From NCBI RefSeq assembly GCF_902488755.1, contig NZ_CABTXF010000002.1, forward strand, positions 1 to 64,000: a stretch of 64,000 nucleotides of DNA, in the 5' to 3' direction. The position numbers and the translations under genes were made by a program. Below are positions 1 through 9,354 of the stretch, piece after piece. Under the pieces are notes generated by a model. The model saw only the letters and a list, made by a program, of their open reading frames with translations, did no database searches and had not been told where the DNA came from. Position 1 is the stretch's first letter. The number at the start of each line of letters is the position of its first letter. The DNA is from an uncultured Murdochiella sp. (GTDB taxonomy: Bacteria; Bacillota; Clostridia; Tissierellales; Peptoniphilaceae).

Positions 1-20
1 AAGCAGAAGACGGCATACGA
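1..20 (+). other. Match to Illumina P7 primer (probable artefact)
   Basis: The first 20 bases equal bases 2-21 of the Illumina P7 PCR primer (known sequence, recalled). The match ends where the 21-base form of that primer ends. A 20-base identity placed exactly at base 1 is far more likely a misprimed or untrimmed read end than genome sequence. Confidence 0.8.
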
Positions 21-99
21 AAAATACGAAGTCTTTGAATATATCGGCGATGCCGTACATCTCTATGACCAGCTCTGGCAGGATGTAAAGAATCAGTAG
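1..99 (+). CDS. C-terminal fragment of an unidentified protein
   Basis: An open frame runs in from the left edge and stops at TAG 97-99, 19 bases before holA. The visible tail ends in the residues DQLWQDVKNQ. I recognise no family. Bases 1-20 match a sequencing primer, so only 21-99 should be trusted and the frame upstream is unknown. In many Firmicutes comEC precedes holA, but comEC is elsewhere in this window and this tail does not look like it. Confidence 0.4.
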   Translation, partial: KQKTAYEKYEVFEYIGDAVHLYDQLWQDVKNQ

Positions 100-118
100 G
101 ACAGGCAAAGGAGAGATC

Positions 119-1162
119 ATGAATTACGTAGACTGGCTTTCCCATGTGGATCGGGGTGAACCCGGCAATGCGCTTCTTTGCTGTATTCAAGAGCCCTATC
201 TCTGGGGCATGTTGAAAAAGGTTCTGCAAAAAGATGTGCTGGGCGGTCATTTTCTTGACTTTAACTATATATCTCTGGATGCACAAACCGTATCGCCAGA
301 AGAATTGATTTCTGCCTTGGAAACTCTGCCGCTTATGGGAGAAAGACGTGTAGTCGTACTGGAACATGTGCCGTTACAAAAGGAAGCTCTTCAAAAGAAG
401 GAAGCCTTATTGGCGACGCTTTGCGAAAGCGTTTTGCATCTCCCGCCGCACGTTCTTTTGGTTCTGGGTTTTGAAGGGGAGAAGCCCTTCCGCAGTAAGC
501 TGCTCAAGCAAATGGAAGCGGATTTGCAACGCATTGCGCTTTCGCCATTGAACGAACGGGAACTGCAGCGATTTGTGACCAAACAGCTGCAGCAACGAAG
601 CATACGTTTTGAAGAAGGTGTGCTATCGCTCATCGTAAACGCTAGTGAATATCTTGATCCGCGCGCTGCCAAAACTCTCTATGATGTGGAAAACCTGGTG
701 GCTTCGACGGTCGCTCTGGCGAAGGACGGCTGCTTATATCGGCAGATGGTGGAAGACGCGCTCATTTCTCCGTCCGAGCGTAACATTTTCGCGCTAATGG
801 ATGCGATGAATGACCGCAATGGTGCACGCGCCTGCGCACTGATTAAGGGATATGAATCCTTGGGGGAAGACCCGTTTCGCCTGTTTTATATGGTGGTTCG
901 CCAGATACGCAATATGATTGGGGTAAAACGTGCAGAGCGCATGCGTCTGTCTCCGCGGGACGGGCAGATGCGCTTGAAACTTTCGTCCTTTGAATACGGA
1001 AAACTGCGTCGGGGCGTACAGAACTATACGGAAGAGGAACTCATTGGATTTCACGATGATCTGTTTTCCATGGAAAAGCGTATGAAAACGCAGCTTTTTC
1101 GCCTTGAGTCAGAGCTGGAGCGCTTTGCGCTGTCTATGGAGCGCGAAAAAGGGGACTTGTAA
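119..1162 (+). CDS. holA: DNA polymerase III delta subunit
   Basis: Clamp-loader subunit that opens the beta sliding clamp during loading onto primed DNA. The 347 residues fit the usual HolA length. The middle carries the family-type segment ELQRFVTKQL, and the C-terminal helical region has the QIRNMIGVKRAE-like collar pattern. ATG 119 follows the SD AAAGGAGAG by a normal gap. The gene sits upstream of rpsT, its common neighbour in Firmicutes, but an ABC gene starting one base after its stop separates the two. Assignment rests on overall similarity and this context. Confidence 0.9.
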   Translation: MNYVDWLSHVDRGEPGNALLCCIQEPYLWGMLKKVLQKDVLGGHFLDFNYISLDAQTVSPEELISALETLPLMGERRVVVLEHVPLQKEALQKKEALLATLCESVLHLPPHVLLVLGFEGEKPFRSKLLKQMEADLQRIALSPLNERELQRFVTKQLQQRSIRFEEGVLSLIVNASEYLDPRAAKTLYDVENLVASTVALAKDGCLYRQMVEDALISPSERNIFALMDAMNDRNGARACALIKGYESLGEDPFRLFYMVVRQIRNMIGVKRAERMRLSPRDGQMRLKLSSFEYGKLRRGVQNYTEEELIGFHDDLFSMEKRMKTQLFRLESELERFALSMEREKGDL

Positions 1163-1163
1163 A

Positions 1164-2759
1164 ATGAAGACTATTTTCAACAACGGATTTAACTGGATTC
1201 GTCCTGCCATGGGAGAATTTGCTTTATCTATCCTTCTTTCTATAGGCAATGTGGTTTGTGTTGCTGTGTACCCCTATCTCCTCAGTTGGATTGTTGATCA
1301 TTTTGAATCCCTAACTCCGCATGACATTTTTCGTTGTGTGGGGCTGCTCCTTTTGAGCGTTCTCTTGACGTTAGTCATTCAATATAGTAATAAAATAGTG
1401 AAAGTGCGTTTTGAAACAAAAATCATGAGTCAGCTTCGCTCTTCTTTATTTCATCAGATTCTTCGATTAGAAAACAGTACATTTCAAGCAAGTAAAATTG
1501 AGAGTTATACTACTTTCTTACTTAATGATTTAGACGACTTCTACGCCCTTTTTTTTGAAAATGGAATATATTTCTTTAGTACTTGTGTTATGCTTGCAAC
1601 TTACACCGTTGTCTTATATATAATGAGTCCAGTTATGTGTGTTTTAGTTATGGGGTCTTTGCTTCTTGTACTTTTCCTCCCGTCTCTCCTTGGCAAGAAC
1701 TTCGATCCACTTACCAAGAAACATATGGAGAGTAGAAAAGACTATGTGGCAAGGACGGAGGAGTTACTTCGATCGCACGAGCTTTATACGAAAGAAATGG
1801 CTGAAAAATCGGAACACTTGGAACTCATGAAACTGACGCAAATGCAGTCAAAGAAAGCCATCCTTGGTCGGTATCGTTCTCTCGTACAGATTCTATCGGG
1901 ATCAACGCTTTATATTCAGCTTCTTCTTTGCTTTGGTGTCGGACTTTTCTTAGTAGTACAAGATGTCATTAGTGTTGGCGTTTTTGCCTCTTCACTCATT
2001 TATGTGGAGTATGTTTCCATGAGCTCGGTAAATCTTGTTGACGAGCTATTGGAAATGAAAAGCGCACGTGCTTACTTCCAACAAATTCAATCACTTCAAG
2101 GGAAAAAGGAGCGCTCCTTTCTATCGCTTCCTGCATTACATCAAACGCTACATCTGGAGAAGATCGCTTATCGTGTAGAAAATAAGGTCTTGCTTCACCC
2201 GATCTCGGTAACCTTTGATCCGGGAAAGAAGTATTTGATTACCGGACCCAATGGAAGTGGAAAAAGTACTCTATTAAGAATCGTAGCGGGTCTGTTAGAA
2301 CCGACAGAGGGAGCGATCGTGTCGAACGGGAAACAAGGTGTAAAATTAAAGGAGAAAAAAGCACAGCGTGCCAAGGTGCAATATATTCCCCAGACGCGAT
2401 ATCTTTTCGAAGGAACGGTAGAGGAGAACCTTAGCTTTTTTCAGGATCAAGTAGAAAATAATATGAGCAAAAAGATGCGAGAATTAGCTGAGCGTTTTGG
2501 CTTAGGTCTTGCGATGGATTCGAAGATCGAGAAGAATGGGACAAATTTATCGGGAGGTGAGCAGGCAAAAATCAATCTCATTCGCGGTCTTATTCAGGAT
2601 GCGGATTGGTATCTCATTGATGAACCGTTTAACGATGTGGACGTACTTTCTCAGAAGCGGATATTGGAATACGTGCAGTCTTTGGATGCCACTGTGATTT
2701 TGATCGCTCATGGTTTGAACGGTAATGCGTTCGATCAAGAGATTCAGTTGAATCCGTAA
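1164..2759 (+). CDS. ABC transporter, fused permease and ATPase
   Basis: A 531-residue half-transporter of the exporter type. About six hydrophobic segments fill residues 1-310. The nucleotide-binding domain follows, with Walker A GPNGSGKS near 361-368, signature LSGGE near 462-466, Walker B YLIDEP near 483-488 and the H-loop IAHG. All catalytic residues are present, so it should hydrolyse ATP as a dimer. The cargo cannot be told; lipid, peptide or drug export are all possible. I start it at ATG 1164, one base after the holA stop. The coding sequence is visibly richer in A/T than both neighbours and interrupts the usual holA-rpsT adjacency, which suggests acquisition by transfer. Confidence 0.85.
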   Translation: MKTIFNNGFNWIRPAMGEFALSILLSIGNVVCVAVYPYLLSWIVDHFESLTPHDIFRCVGLLLLSVLLTLVIQYSNKIVKVRFETKIMSQLRSSLFHQILRLENSTFQASKIESYTTFLLNDLDDFYALFFENGIYFFSTCVMLATYTVVLYIMSPVMCVLVMGSLLLVLFLPSLLGKNFDPLTKKHMESRKDYVARTEELLRSHELYTKEMAEKSEHLELMKLTQMQSKKAILGRYRSLVQILSGSTLYIQLLLCFGVGLFLVVQDVISVGVFASSLIYVEYVSMSSVNLVDELLEMKSARAYFQQIQSLQGKKERSFLSLPALHQTLHLEKIAYRVENKVLLHPISVTFDPGKKYLITGPNGSGKSTLLRIVAGLLEPTEGAIVSNGKQGVKLKEKKAQRAKVQYIPQTRYLFEGTVEENLSFFQDQVENNMSKKMRELAERFGLGLAMDSKIEKNGTNLSGGEQAKINLIRGLIQDADWYLIDEPFNDVDVLSQKRILEYVQSLDATVILIAHGLNGNAFDQEIQLNP

Positions 2760-2791
2760 AAGTTTTTTTAATGGAAAGATTGCGTTCTGAT

Positions 2792-2820
2792 TTGCATAGA
2801 GCAAAAGATTGTGGTAGACT
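2792..2820 (+). promoter_or_regulatory. Sigma-A promoter for rpsT
   Basis: -35 TTGCAT (2792-2797), 17-base spacer, -10 TAGACT (2815-2820). It lies after the ABC gene and 50 bases before the rpsT start. Confidence 0.6.
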
Positions 2821-2869
2821 TGTCAGGTATCGAAAAAAAGATCTCAAGCTGCCAAAGGAGGTGAGCGAA

Positions 2870-3139
2870 TTGGCCAATATTAAATCGGCAAAAAAGAGAA
2901 TTGATATCGCAAAGCGCAATCGTCTGCGTAACCGCAGCAAGCGTTCCGAGATTAAGACCTACATCAAAAAGTTTGATGCGGCATTAGAGGCGAACTCACC
3001 TCAGGAAGCGCAAGAACTGTTAAAGGTAATTGACCGAAAACTGAAGCGTGCTTCGTTAAAGAGTGCGTATTCCAAGAACGCGGCGAGTCGTGCGGTCAGC
3101 CGTTTGCAAAAGCGTTTGAATGTTGCTTCTGCGCAATAA
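2870..3139 (+). CDS. rpsT: 30S ribosomal protein S20
   Basis: Basic 89-residue protein of the small subunit, binding the 5' domain and helix 44 of 16S rRNA. The mature start MANIKSAKKR is diagnostic. It uses a TTG codon at 2870, set by the strong SD AAAGGAGGTG 6-7 bases upstream. ATG 2771 would add a nonsense extension across the promoter. Rare start codons are common for rpsT, where weak initiation is tied to autoregulation (family knowledge). Own promoter upstream and terminator downstream. Confidence 0.95.
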   Translation: MANIKSAKKRIDIAKRNRLRNRSKRSEIKTYIKKFDAALEANSPQEAQELLKVIDRKLKRASLKSAYSKNAASRAVSRLQKRLNVASAQ

Positions 3140-3155
3140 CAATCCGAAAATGCGA

Positions 3156-3189
3156 AAGAGTGGCTTTCTTTGCAGCCGCTCTTTTTTTA
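3156..3189 (+). terminator. Intrinsic terminator of rpsT
   Basis: GAGTGGCT (3158-3165) pairs with AGCCGCTC (3174-3181) with one G-T pair, followed by seven T residues. Confidence 0.85.
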
Positions 3190-3212
3190 TGCACTTTTTT
3201 CGTTGCTCGCTG

Positions 3213-3221
3213 TGCTATACT
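3213..3221 (+). promoter_or_regulatory. Extended -10 promoter for the signal peptidase genes
   Basis: TGC followed by TATACT (3216-3221) forms an extended -10 element with no good -35. It is the only promoter-like signal between the rpsT terminator and the gene at 3258. Confidence 0.5.
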
Positions 3222-3257
3222 GATTGCGACGATTCTTGAATGGAGAGGCAGTGTGCG

Positions 3258-4508
3258 ATGACCAAAGAACAAAAAAACAACCGGCGATTGCTTTCGCTGG
3301 ATGACCTTTTTATGGACGAAGAACCCGAAAAAGAAACGGAAGAGGAGATTCTTCCTCCCACGGAGGACGGATTAAAGAAGGAAACGGAAAATACGGCGAA
3401 ACGCGGTGCTCGTAACCTTCGCCGCTATATCCATACGCATGTTTCCGAAGAAACGAAGGAAAAACTGGAACAAGCGCAACGTGCGGAAAGAAGCGCACGC
3501 GAGGAAGAAAAGCTGAATCGCGAAGCACCTATTCCGGATGTTCTGCATACCGATGTTTTCGATGAAAAAGATCGTTTTGGCGAACCTCATATGGCAGAAG
3601 ATATCAATGAAGAAGCGCCCCCTACTTCGGTCGTTACCGTGCCGCAAGACGACGCGCTGCTTACTACGCCGGAGGAAGGTTCTTCTTACGAAGAGGATGC
3701 CGAGGACTTGACGGTTGTTATTCCTCGTGTGGACGAAGAAGCCTTGGATAGGGAACAAACGCAAGTTTTTGCCGCTCTGCGTCCGGAAGATGTGCGTCAA
3801 GAGGATGATGAGGTTTTGGCAGTTGCGGACGAAGACAAGGATACGCTTTGGGAAGAACGCGACGAGGATGACCTTCAAGATACGGCAGAACAGAAAAAAG
3901 TATGGCCGTTTGCCGAAGAACCACAGCGCGAACCAGAATCTGCGCCGGCGTATGCAGATGAAGTGACCGAAGAGAAGAAGCCGGAAGCAAAAGGTTTACG
4001 AGGGGTCTTCTTCAACTGGATTCTGCCGATTTCTGTTGCTCTATTGTTGGCGATTGTGATTCGCTTTTTTATCGGCGGTGCGACTACCGTAAGCGGCACT
4101 TCCATGGAGCCGACGCTGCACAACGGCGACTTCTTGTTGGTTAGTAAAATCCCGACCTATTTTAAGAATTACAAACGCGGAGACATTCTCATTATTGACT
4201 CACCGGATCTCAATGAGTTTTATGTCAAGCGTCTGATCGGTTTACCGGGCGAAACGGTGGAAATTCAAGATGGCAAAGTATTCATCAACGGCAAGTGGAT
4301 GAAAGAATATTATACCGACCAGGAAACCGTCTCGTATTCCAACGCCAAGTGGACATTGGGCAATAATGAATATTTCGTTCTGGGCGATAACCGCGGCACA
4401 GGCGCAAGTAACGATAGTCGTCTCTTTGGTCCCGTTTTGGCGGAGCATATTAAAGCGGTTTCGCGTGCGCGTATCTGGCCGATTACCAAGATGATGCTGA
4501 TGTATTAA
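3258..4508 (+). CDS. lepB: Signal peptidase I with long acidic N-terminal extension
   Basis: Membrane serine protease that removes signal peptides from exported proteins. Residues 1 to about 240 form a hydrophilic, Glu/Asp-rich region with no family match that I recognise. A membrane segment follows near 250-268, then the SPase I fold with Ser282 in SMEPTL, catalytic Lys324 in YVKRLIG, and the GDNR and SND box. The catalytic part is therefore intact. Ordinary SPase I is about 170-200 residues, so more than half of this 416-residue protein is extra. ATG 3258 is chosen because GGAGAGG lies 9 bases upstream, whereas ATG 3240 has no SD. A second SPase follows 16 bases later. Confidence 0.9.
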   Translation: MTKEQKNNRRLLSLDDLFMDEEPEKETEEEILPPTEDGLKKETENTAKRGARNLRRYIHTHVSEETKEKLEQAQRAERSAREEEKLNREAPIPDVLHTDVFDEKDRFGEPHMAEDINEEAPPTSVVTVPQDDALLTTPEEGSSYEEDAEDLTVVIPRVDEEALDREQTQVFAALRPEDVRQEDDEVLAVADEDKDTLWEERDEDDLQDTAEQKKVWPFAEEPQREPESAPAYADEVTEEKKPEAKGLRGVFFNWILPISVALLLAIVIRFFIGGATTVSGTSMEPTLHNGDFLLVSKIPTYFKNYKRGDILIIDSPDLNEFYVKRLIGLPGETVEIQDGKVFINGKWMKEYYTDQETVSYSNAKWTLGNNEYFVLGDNRGTGASNDSRLFGPVLAEHIKAVSRARIWPITKMMLMY

Positions 4509-4524
4509 CGAGAACGAGGAAAGA

Positions 4525-5082
4525 ATGAGAACACCTACCCCTCATCACACGCCAAAACAGCGTGCGGAACGTGAAGTTAAGGCATTGGAGGCGATTCGCA
4601 TTGTTGTTGTCGCTATCGCCATTGCCTTTCTGATTACTCATTTTATTGTGGCGAGTACGGTTGTGGAGGGTGCTTCCATGGAAGACACTCTTCACAACGG
4701 CGACCGCCTGTTTGTCTTTAAGCAAGGCATCACTGCGGACGGTCTAAAACGCGGCGATGTCGTTGTTTTTCATGCGCCGGACGAGAATCGTGACTATATT
4801 AAGCGCGTCATTGCCCTTCCGGATGAATACGTGCAGATTGAAGAGGGCATGGTCTATATTAATGGAAAACGCCTCGATGAACCCTATATTAATACCACCT
4901 ATACGCACGCACGCGAAAAAGCGGAGTGGTTGGTGGGAAAAGACGAACTGTTTGTGATGGGGGACAATCGCCAAGAAGGCGCCAGTCGGGACAGCCGCTA
5001 TTTCGGCACCATTTCGTTGCGCTCCGTTGTAGGGCGTGCGGTATTTCGCTATTTTCCATTTGATGCGTTCGGTGGATTTTAG
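4525..5082 (+). CDS. lepB: Signal peptidase I (short form)
   Basis: A 185-residue SPase I of normal size. One membrane segment lies at about residues 25-43. Ser51 sits in SMEDTL and general base Lys93 in YIKRVIAL; the C-terminal GDNR and SRDSRYFG boxes follow. SD GAGGAAAG precedes ATG 4525. It is a paralogue of the preceding gene and lies in the same transcript. The pair probably split substrates or regulation, but which protein does the bulk work cannot be told from sequence. Confidence 0.92.
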   Translation: MRTPTPHHTPKQRAEREVKALEAIRIVVVAIAIAFLITHFIVASTVVEGASMEDTLHNGDRLFVFKQGITADGLKRGDVVVFHAPDENRDYIKRVIALPDEYVQIEEGMVYINGKRLDEPYINTTYTHAREKAEWLVGKDELFVMGDNRQEGASRDSRYFGTISLRSVVGRAVFRYFPFDAFGGF

Positions 5083-5090
5083 GAGGATTC

Positions 5091-6902
5091 ATGGGAGATC
5101 AACAAGAACACATTCGCAATTTCTGTATTATTGCGCACATTGATCACGGAAAATCCACTTTGGCAGATCGGTTGATTGAAATGACCGGCGCTGTCACGCT
5201 TCGGGAAATGAAGGAACAGCTTTTAGATTCCATGGATTTAGAGCGTGAACGTGGGATTACCATCAAATTGAAGGCGGTTCGTCTATTTTATGAAGCGGAC
5301 GACGGCATCCTTTATACACTCAATCTCATCGATACGCCGGGACATGTCGATTTCAATTACGAAGTGTCAAGATCCCTTGCGGCGTGCGAGGGCGCTGTGC
5401 TCATTGTGGATGCTTCTCAGGGAGTAGAGGCGCAGACGCTCGCCAATACGTATTTAGCACTGGAAGAGGATTTGGAAATTTTACCGGTGATTAATAAGAT
5501 CGATTTGCCGGGTGCCAATATCCCCATGGCAAAAGAAGAAATTGAGAATGTGTTGGGCTTTGACACCGAGGGTGTTCCGCTGATTTCCGCCAAGGCGGGA
5601 ACGAATATTAAAGCGGTTCTCGAAGATATTGTGCAAAATATTCCGGCGCCATCGGGTGACCCGAAAGCGCCGCTGCAGGCGTTAATTTTTGATTCCTATT
5701 ACGACCCCTATCTCGGTGTTGTGATGTTTGTGCGTGTAAAGGATGGTAAAATCACGCCGGGTATGCGCATCCGCCTCATGGCTACGGGGAAAGAATATGA
5801 AGTGGATGAGGTCGGTTATGATGCGCGCGGACACGTCCGTACAGAGGCACTTTCTACAGGCGACGTCGGCTATGTGGTTTGCTCCATTAAGACGGTAGGG
5901 GATGCCCAAGTGGGAGACACTATCACGTCGGCGGAGAATCCAGCGAAAGAGCCGCTTCCTGGCTACAAAAAAGTCGTTCCCATGGTCTATGCCGGTATTT
6001 ATCCCAGTACCAATGAAGATGTCAACAGTGTGCGCGATGCCCTCGAAAAACTACAGGTTAACGATGCTGCGCTGGTTTTTGAAAAAGAAAACTCGGCAGC
6101 GCTGGGATTTGGTTTCCGCTGCGGCTTTTTAGGAATGCTGCACATGGAAGTGATTGAAGAGCGTTTAGCACGTGAGTTTAATTTGGACATTTTGGCGACC
6201 GCGCCAAGTGTTATTTATCATATTCTATTGCACAACGGCAAAGAGTACAGCATTCAAAACCCAACCGATTTTCCGGATCCGAGTGACTTGGAACGGGTGG
6301 AGGAGCCGATTGTGCGGGCGGATATCATGACACCGAAAGAGTATATCGGGACGATTATGGAATTATGCCAGGATCGGCGAGGCGTATATAAAAACATGGA
6401 ATACATGGATGAACGCCGTGTGTCCATGCACTATGACATGCCCCTTAACGAGGTGATCTACGACTTTTTCGATGCGTTGAAATCCAAGACGCGCGGGTAT
6501 GCGAGTTTGGATTACGAACTGCAGGGATATCAGCCGTCAGATTTGGTGAAACTGGATATTCTGGTGAATGGTGAAGTGGTGGATGCCCTTTCGCTCATCG
6601 TGCATCGGGATAAAGCGTATGAACGCGGTCGCGTGATCTGTGAACGCATGAAGAAGGAAATTCCGCGTCACCAGTTTGCTGTTCCCATTCAGGCCGCCAT
6701 CGGCGCGAAGATTATCGCACGCGAGACCGTTTCCGCTTTGCGTAAAGACGTGCTTTCTAAGTGCTACGGCGGTGATATTTCACGCAAGAAGAAGTTGCTG
6801 GAAAAGCAAAAAGAAGGAAAAAAACGAATGAGCCAGATTGGCAACGTCAGCATTCCGCAGAGCGCGTTTTTGAACGTGCTGAAATACGATGAAGAAAACT
6901 GA
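5091..6902 (+). CDS. lepA: Elongation factor 4 (LepA)
   Basis: Ribosome-bound translational GTPase of 603 residues, the usual family length. P-loop AHIDHGKST lies near residue 20, DTPGHVDF near 85 and NKIDLP near 140. The C-terminal part has the LepA-specific region in place of EF-G domain IV. SD AGGAGG is 5 bases before ATG 5091. It follows the signal peptidases by 8 bases and overlaps hemW by 14, so the genes are probably co-transcribed. Confidence 0.97.
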   Translation: MGDQQEHIRNFCIIAHIDHGKSTLADRLIEMTGAVTLREMKEQLLDSMDLERERGITIKLKAVRLFYEADDGILYTLNLIDTPGHVDFNYEVSRSLAACEGAVLIVDASQGVEAQTLANTYLALEEDLEILPVINKIDLPGANIPMAKEEIENVLGFDTEGVPLISAKAGTNIKAVLEDIVQNIPAPSGDPKAPLQALIFDSYYDPYLGVVMFVRVKDGKITPGMRIRLMATGKEYEVDEVGYDARGHVRTEALSTGDVGYVVCSIKTVGDAQVGDTITSAENPAKEPLPGYKKVVPMVYAGIYPSTNEDVNSVRDALEKLQVNDAALVFEKENSAALGFGFRCGFLGMLHMEVIEERLAREFNLDILATAPSVIYHILLHNGKEYSIQNPTDFPDPSDLERVEEPIVRADIMTPKEYIGTIMELCQDRRGVYKNMEYMDERRVSMHYDMPLNEVIYDFFDALKSKTRGYASLDYELQGYQPSDLVKLDILVNGEVVDALSLIVHRDKAYERGRVICERMKKEIPRHQFAVPIQAAIGAKIIARETVSALRKDVLSKCYGGDISRKKKLLEKQKEGKKRMSQIGNVSIPQSAFLNVLKYDEEN

Positions 6903-8103
6903 GGATGTATTGGGCAAGAACCGCTCTGCCCGACCGCTTGGCATTTACATCCACTATCCTTTTTGCACAGAACGCTGTTTTTACTGCGATTTTTTGACAT
7001 TTCCCCATGCAGAGACGCTGCAAGCGCCCTATATTTCAGCGCTAAAAAAAGAGATTGCGCATCTTGGACAAGTCGAAACGAAACAGACGAGCCCACTCTT
7101 ACAGGATACTTCCTATTTTGTGGATTCTGTTTATTTTGGCGGAGGAACACCTTCTCTCCTACCGACGGAGGAATTTCTCGCCGTAGTAGAGACGCTTCGC
7201 GCAAACTTTTTTTTCGCAAACGATGTGGAAATTACCCTGGAAGTCAATCCCGGAACACTGACAGAAGAAGGACTTCGCCGCCTTCTCTCTGTCGGAGTGA
7301 ACCGTTTTTCCCTTGGCGTGCAGACGATGTCCGATGCGCTATTAGCTCGTCTTGGACGCACGCATACAGCGGAAGATGTCGAACGGGACATTCGTATGCT
7401 ACAGAATGCGGGCGCGAACAATGTCAATGTCGACTTTCTGCTCGGCTTGCCGGAGCAGACGCTTGCGGATATTCAAAAAGATCTCCTTTATGTTGCCCAA
7501 TGGCGTGTTCAGCACGTTTCTTGGTATTCTCTTATTTTGGAAGAAAAAACCTATTTTCACTGGCAGGCGCAGCAAGGTAACCTGTCTTTGCCGGAGGAAA
7601 ATCTCCTCTTGCAGGAAGAAGACGAAGTCTTGCGTACGCTTTCTTCTTTGGGTTATACGCGGTATGAAATCTCCAATTTTTCCCTTCCTTCGTATGCTTC
7701 ACGCCATAATCGCAAATATTGGACGGCAGAGGAGTATCTCGGCGTTGGTGTCGGCGCAGCAAGCTATTTGAAAGGTGAACGATATCAAAATCCATCGGGC
7801 ATTCATGCCTATATAAAAGAAGTGGAAGAGGGAAGGCTTCCGCAACAGCTTGTGGAGCGCACGATAAAGGAAGACCGCTTCGAACAGGTCATGATGGGAT
7901 TGCGTCTGCTGGAAGGTGTTGATCGGGAAGCCTTTCTCAAGCGAAACGGCATGGATGTTCTTGCTATCGCTCCGAAGAGCATGGCAAAGGCGCAAAAAAA
8001 CGGTTTGCTGTGCATTACGCCCACGCACATTGCCTTTACACGCAAAGGGTTGAACGTCCAGAACGATGTGTTGTCAGACATGTTGTGGGAGTGGGAAGGG
8101 TAA
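6889..8103 (+). CDS. hemW: Radical SAM protein HemW (CPO-III-like)
   Basis: A 404-residue radical SAM protein. Cys26, Cys30 and Cys33 form the C-x3-C-x2-C cluster motif in [15 protein letters not shown] near 80 and EVNPGT near 115 bind SAM. The HemW-type C-terminal domain follows. Known family role: heme binding or insertion, often misannotated as coproporphyrinogen III oxidase. Placement directly after lepA and before hrcA is the standard Firmicute order. Its start overlaps the lepA end by 14 bases, so translation is probably coupled. Confidence 0.92.
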   Translation: MKKTEDVLGKNRSARPLGIYIHYPFCTERCFYCDFLTFPHAETLQAPYISALKKEIAHLGQVETKQTSPLLQDTSYFVDSVYFGGGTPSLLPTEEFLAVVETLRANFFFANDVEITLEVNPGTLTEEGLRRLLSVGVNRFSLGVQTMSDALLARLGRTHTAEDVERDIRMLQNAGANNVNVDFLLGLPEQTLADIQKDLLYVAQWRVQHVSWYSLILEEKTYFHWQAQQGNLSLPEENLLLQEEDEVLRTLSSLGYTRYEISNFSLPSYASRHNRKYWTAEEYLGVGVGAASYLKGERYQNPSGIHAYIKEVEEGRLPQQLVERTIKEDRFEQVMMGLRLLEGVDREAFLKRNGMDVLAIAPKSMAKAQKNGLLCITPTHIAFTRKGLNVQNDVLSDMLWEWEG

Positions 8104-8137
8104 CGACGAGAAAAATAAGATTTTTCCTCGCTTTTGA

Positions 8138-8166
8138 TTGACAAAAGCGCAGAGGACTTGTATCAT
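8138..8166 (+). promoter_or_regulatory. Sigma-A promoter of the hrcA operon
   Basis: -35 TTGACA (8138-8143), 17-base spacer, -10 TATCAT (8161-8166). The CIRCE operator starts four bases downstream, over the expected transcription start. Confidence 0.85.
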
Positions 8167-8170
8167 GATG

Positions 8171-8197
8171 TTAGCACTCAAAGAGATAGAGTGATAA
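8171..8197 (+). promoter_or_regulatory. CIRCE operator (HrcA binding site)
   Basis: TTAGCACTC, nine bases, GAGTGATAA. This matches the CIRCE consensus except for one changed base in the right arm. By position just after the -10 it should let HrcA block initiation of its own operon. Confidence 0.93.
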
Positions 8198-8283
8198 CAG
8201 AACGACAAGACAGGGAACAAAGGCGAAAAAACGGTACTTGCGCCTGTTTTGTTACGGATAGGATGAGCGGATAAGGAGGCAAT

Positions 8284-9306
8284 ATGGACGAACGAAAACT
8301 TTTCATTTTGGGCGCCATTTTGCAATCCTATATCAATGAAGGGCAGCCTATCGGGTCTCGTACATTGCGACGCGATTATGAGATGAATATCTCCGCCGCC
8401 ACCATACGCAACGAGATGAGTGACTTGGAACACATGGGTTATCTGGAAAAAGCACATACTTCTTCCGGACGTATTCCGGTGGAAAAGGCGTATCGCTGGT
8501 ATGTGAATGAACTGTTGCGCCGAGGAGATGAACCGGAACCGATTTCTGCCATCAGCAGCCGGAGTTTACTCAAGCAATCCTATGACCCCGAAAATCTGCT
8601 GGATCAGGCGCTCACCATTCTTTCCGATTTAACGGACAGCGTCGCCTTTGCTATTTTGCCGGCGCGAACAGAAGACGTTATTGAGAAGATTCGTTTTCTG
8701 CCTCTCTCGTCCCATGAGTTGCTCACGGTTACGGTGTTTAACACGCGTTTCGTGGACACCGAGCTGATTCATCTCGATGCCGATTACAGCAAAGAACGTC
8801 TTGAACGTTTGGGGGAGATCTTCCAGGAACTGTTTGAAGGACATCGTCTCTGCGACGTTTCCGCTTTTCTGCAGTCGGAGTATTTCAGCGGCAAAGTGGT
8901 TCACGGCAATTTGATGAGTGAACTGGTTCCGACATTGATTGAGCGGTTGAACGCTACGCATGGGGAACGGGTTGTATTTCAAGGAATGGCAAAATGGCTG
9001 CACTTTGTTGAGGGAAGCGATTTGCCGGACGCACTGCAGTTTCTCGAAGAATTGCGCGATAATCCCGACTTTTTAGGGCTGCTTGATCAAATTTCTCCCG
9101 AAAAGGGGATGATGGTTCGCATCGGCTCCGAGAATGAATTGCCCTTGCTCAACCGCGCCTCGCTCATTGCAACACCATTTCGCGTACATGGCGACGTGTA
9201 TGGCGCGTTGGGGATTATCGGTCCGTTACGTCTGCATTATCGCAATGTCATCGGTCATGTGCGCCGTATCGGTAAATATCTCGATTCCATCACAGGACGA
9301 GAATAA
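8284..9306 (+). CDS. hrcA: Heat-inducible transcription repressor HrcA
   Basis: A 340-residue repressor of heat-shock genes that binds CIRCE and needs GroEL for activity. The N-terminal winged helix has the family segment GSRTL near 24 and ATIRNEMSDLE near 40-50. A GAF-like central region follows. SD AAGGAGG precedes ATG 8284. It is first in hrcA-grpE-dnaK and sits behind its own CIRCE, giving negative feedback. A second CIRCE near hsp20 extends the regulon inside this window. Confidence 0.96.
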   Translation: MDERKLFILGAILQSYINEGQPIGSRTLRRDYEMNISAATIRNEMSDLEHMGYLEKAHTSSGRIPVEKAYRWYVNELLRRGDEPEPISAISSRSLLKQSYDPENLLDQALTILSDLTDSVAFAILPARTEDVIEKIRFLPLSSHELLTVTVFNTRFVDTELIHLDADYSKERLERLGEIFQELFEGHRLCDVSAFLQSEYFSGKVVHGNLMSELVPTLIERLNATHGERVVFQGMAKWLHFVEGSDLPDALQFLEELRDNPDFLGLLDQISPEKGMMVRIGSENELPLLNRASLIATPFRVHGDVYGALGIIGPLRLHYRNVIGHVRRIGKYLDSITGRE

Positions 9307-9354
9307 GAAAGAATTTCGGCGGTGGGGAAAGAAAGACCGCGGAAAGGAGGAAGC

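Noticed and set aside
3240..3257. Earlier ATG for the long signal peptidase
   Set aside because: The SD GGAGAGG lies after this ATG and fits ATG 3258.
8212..8255. Terminator-like hairpin in the hrcA leader
   Set aside because: AGGCG/CGCCT gives only five pairs and the T run is broken by G. Too weak to call.
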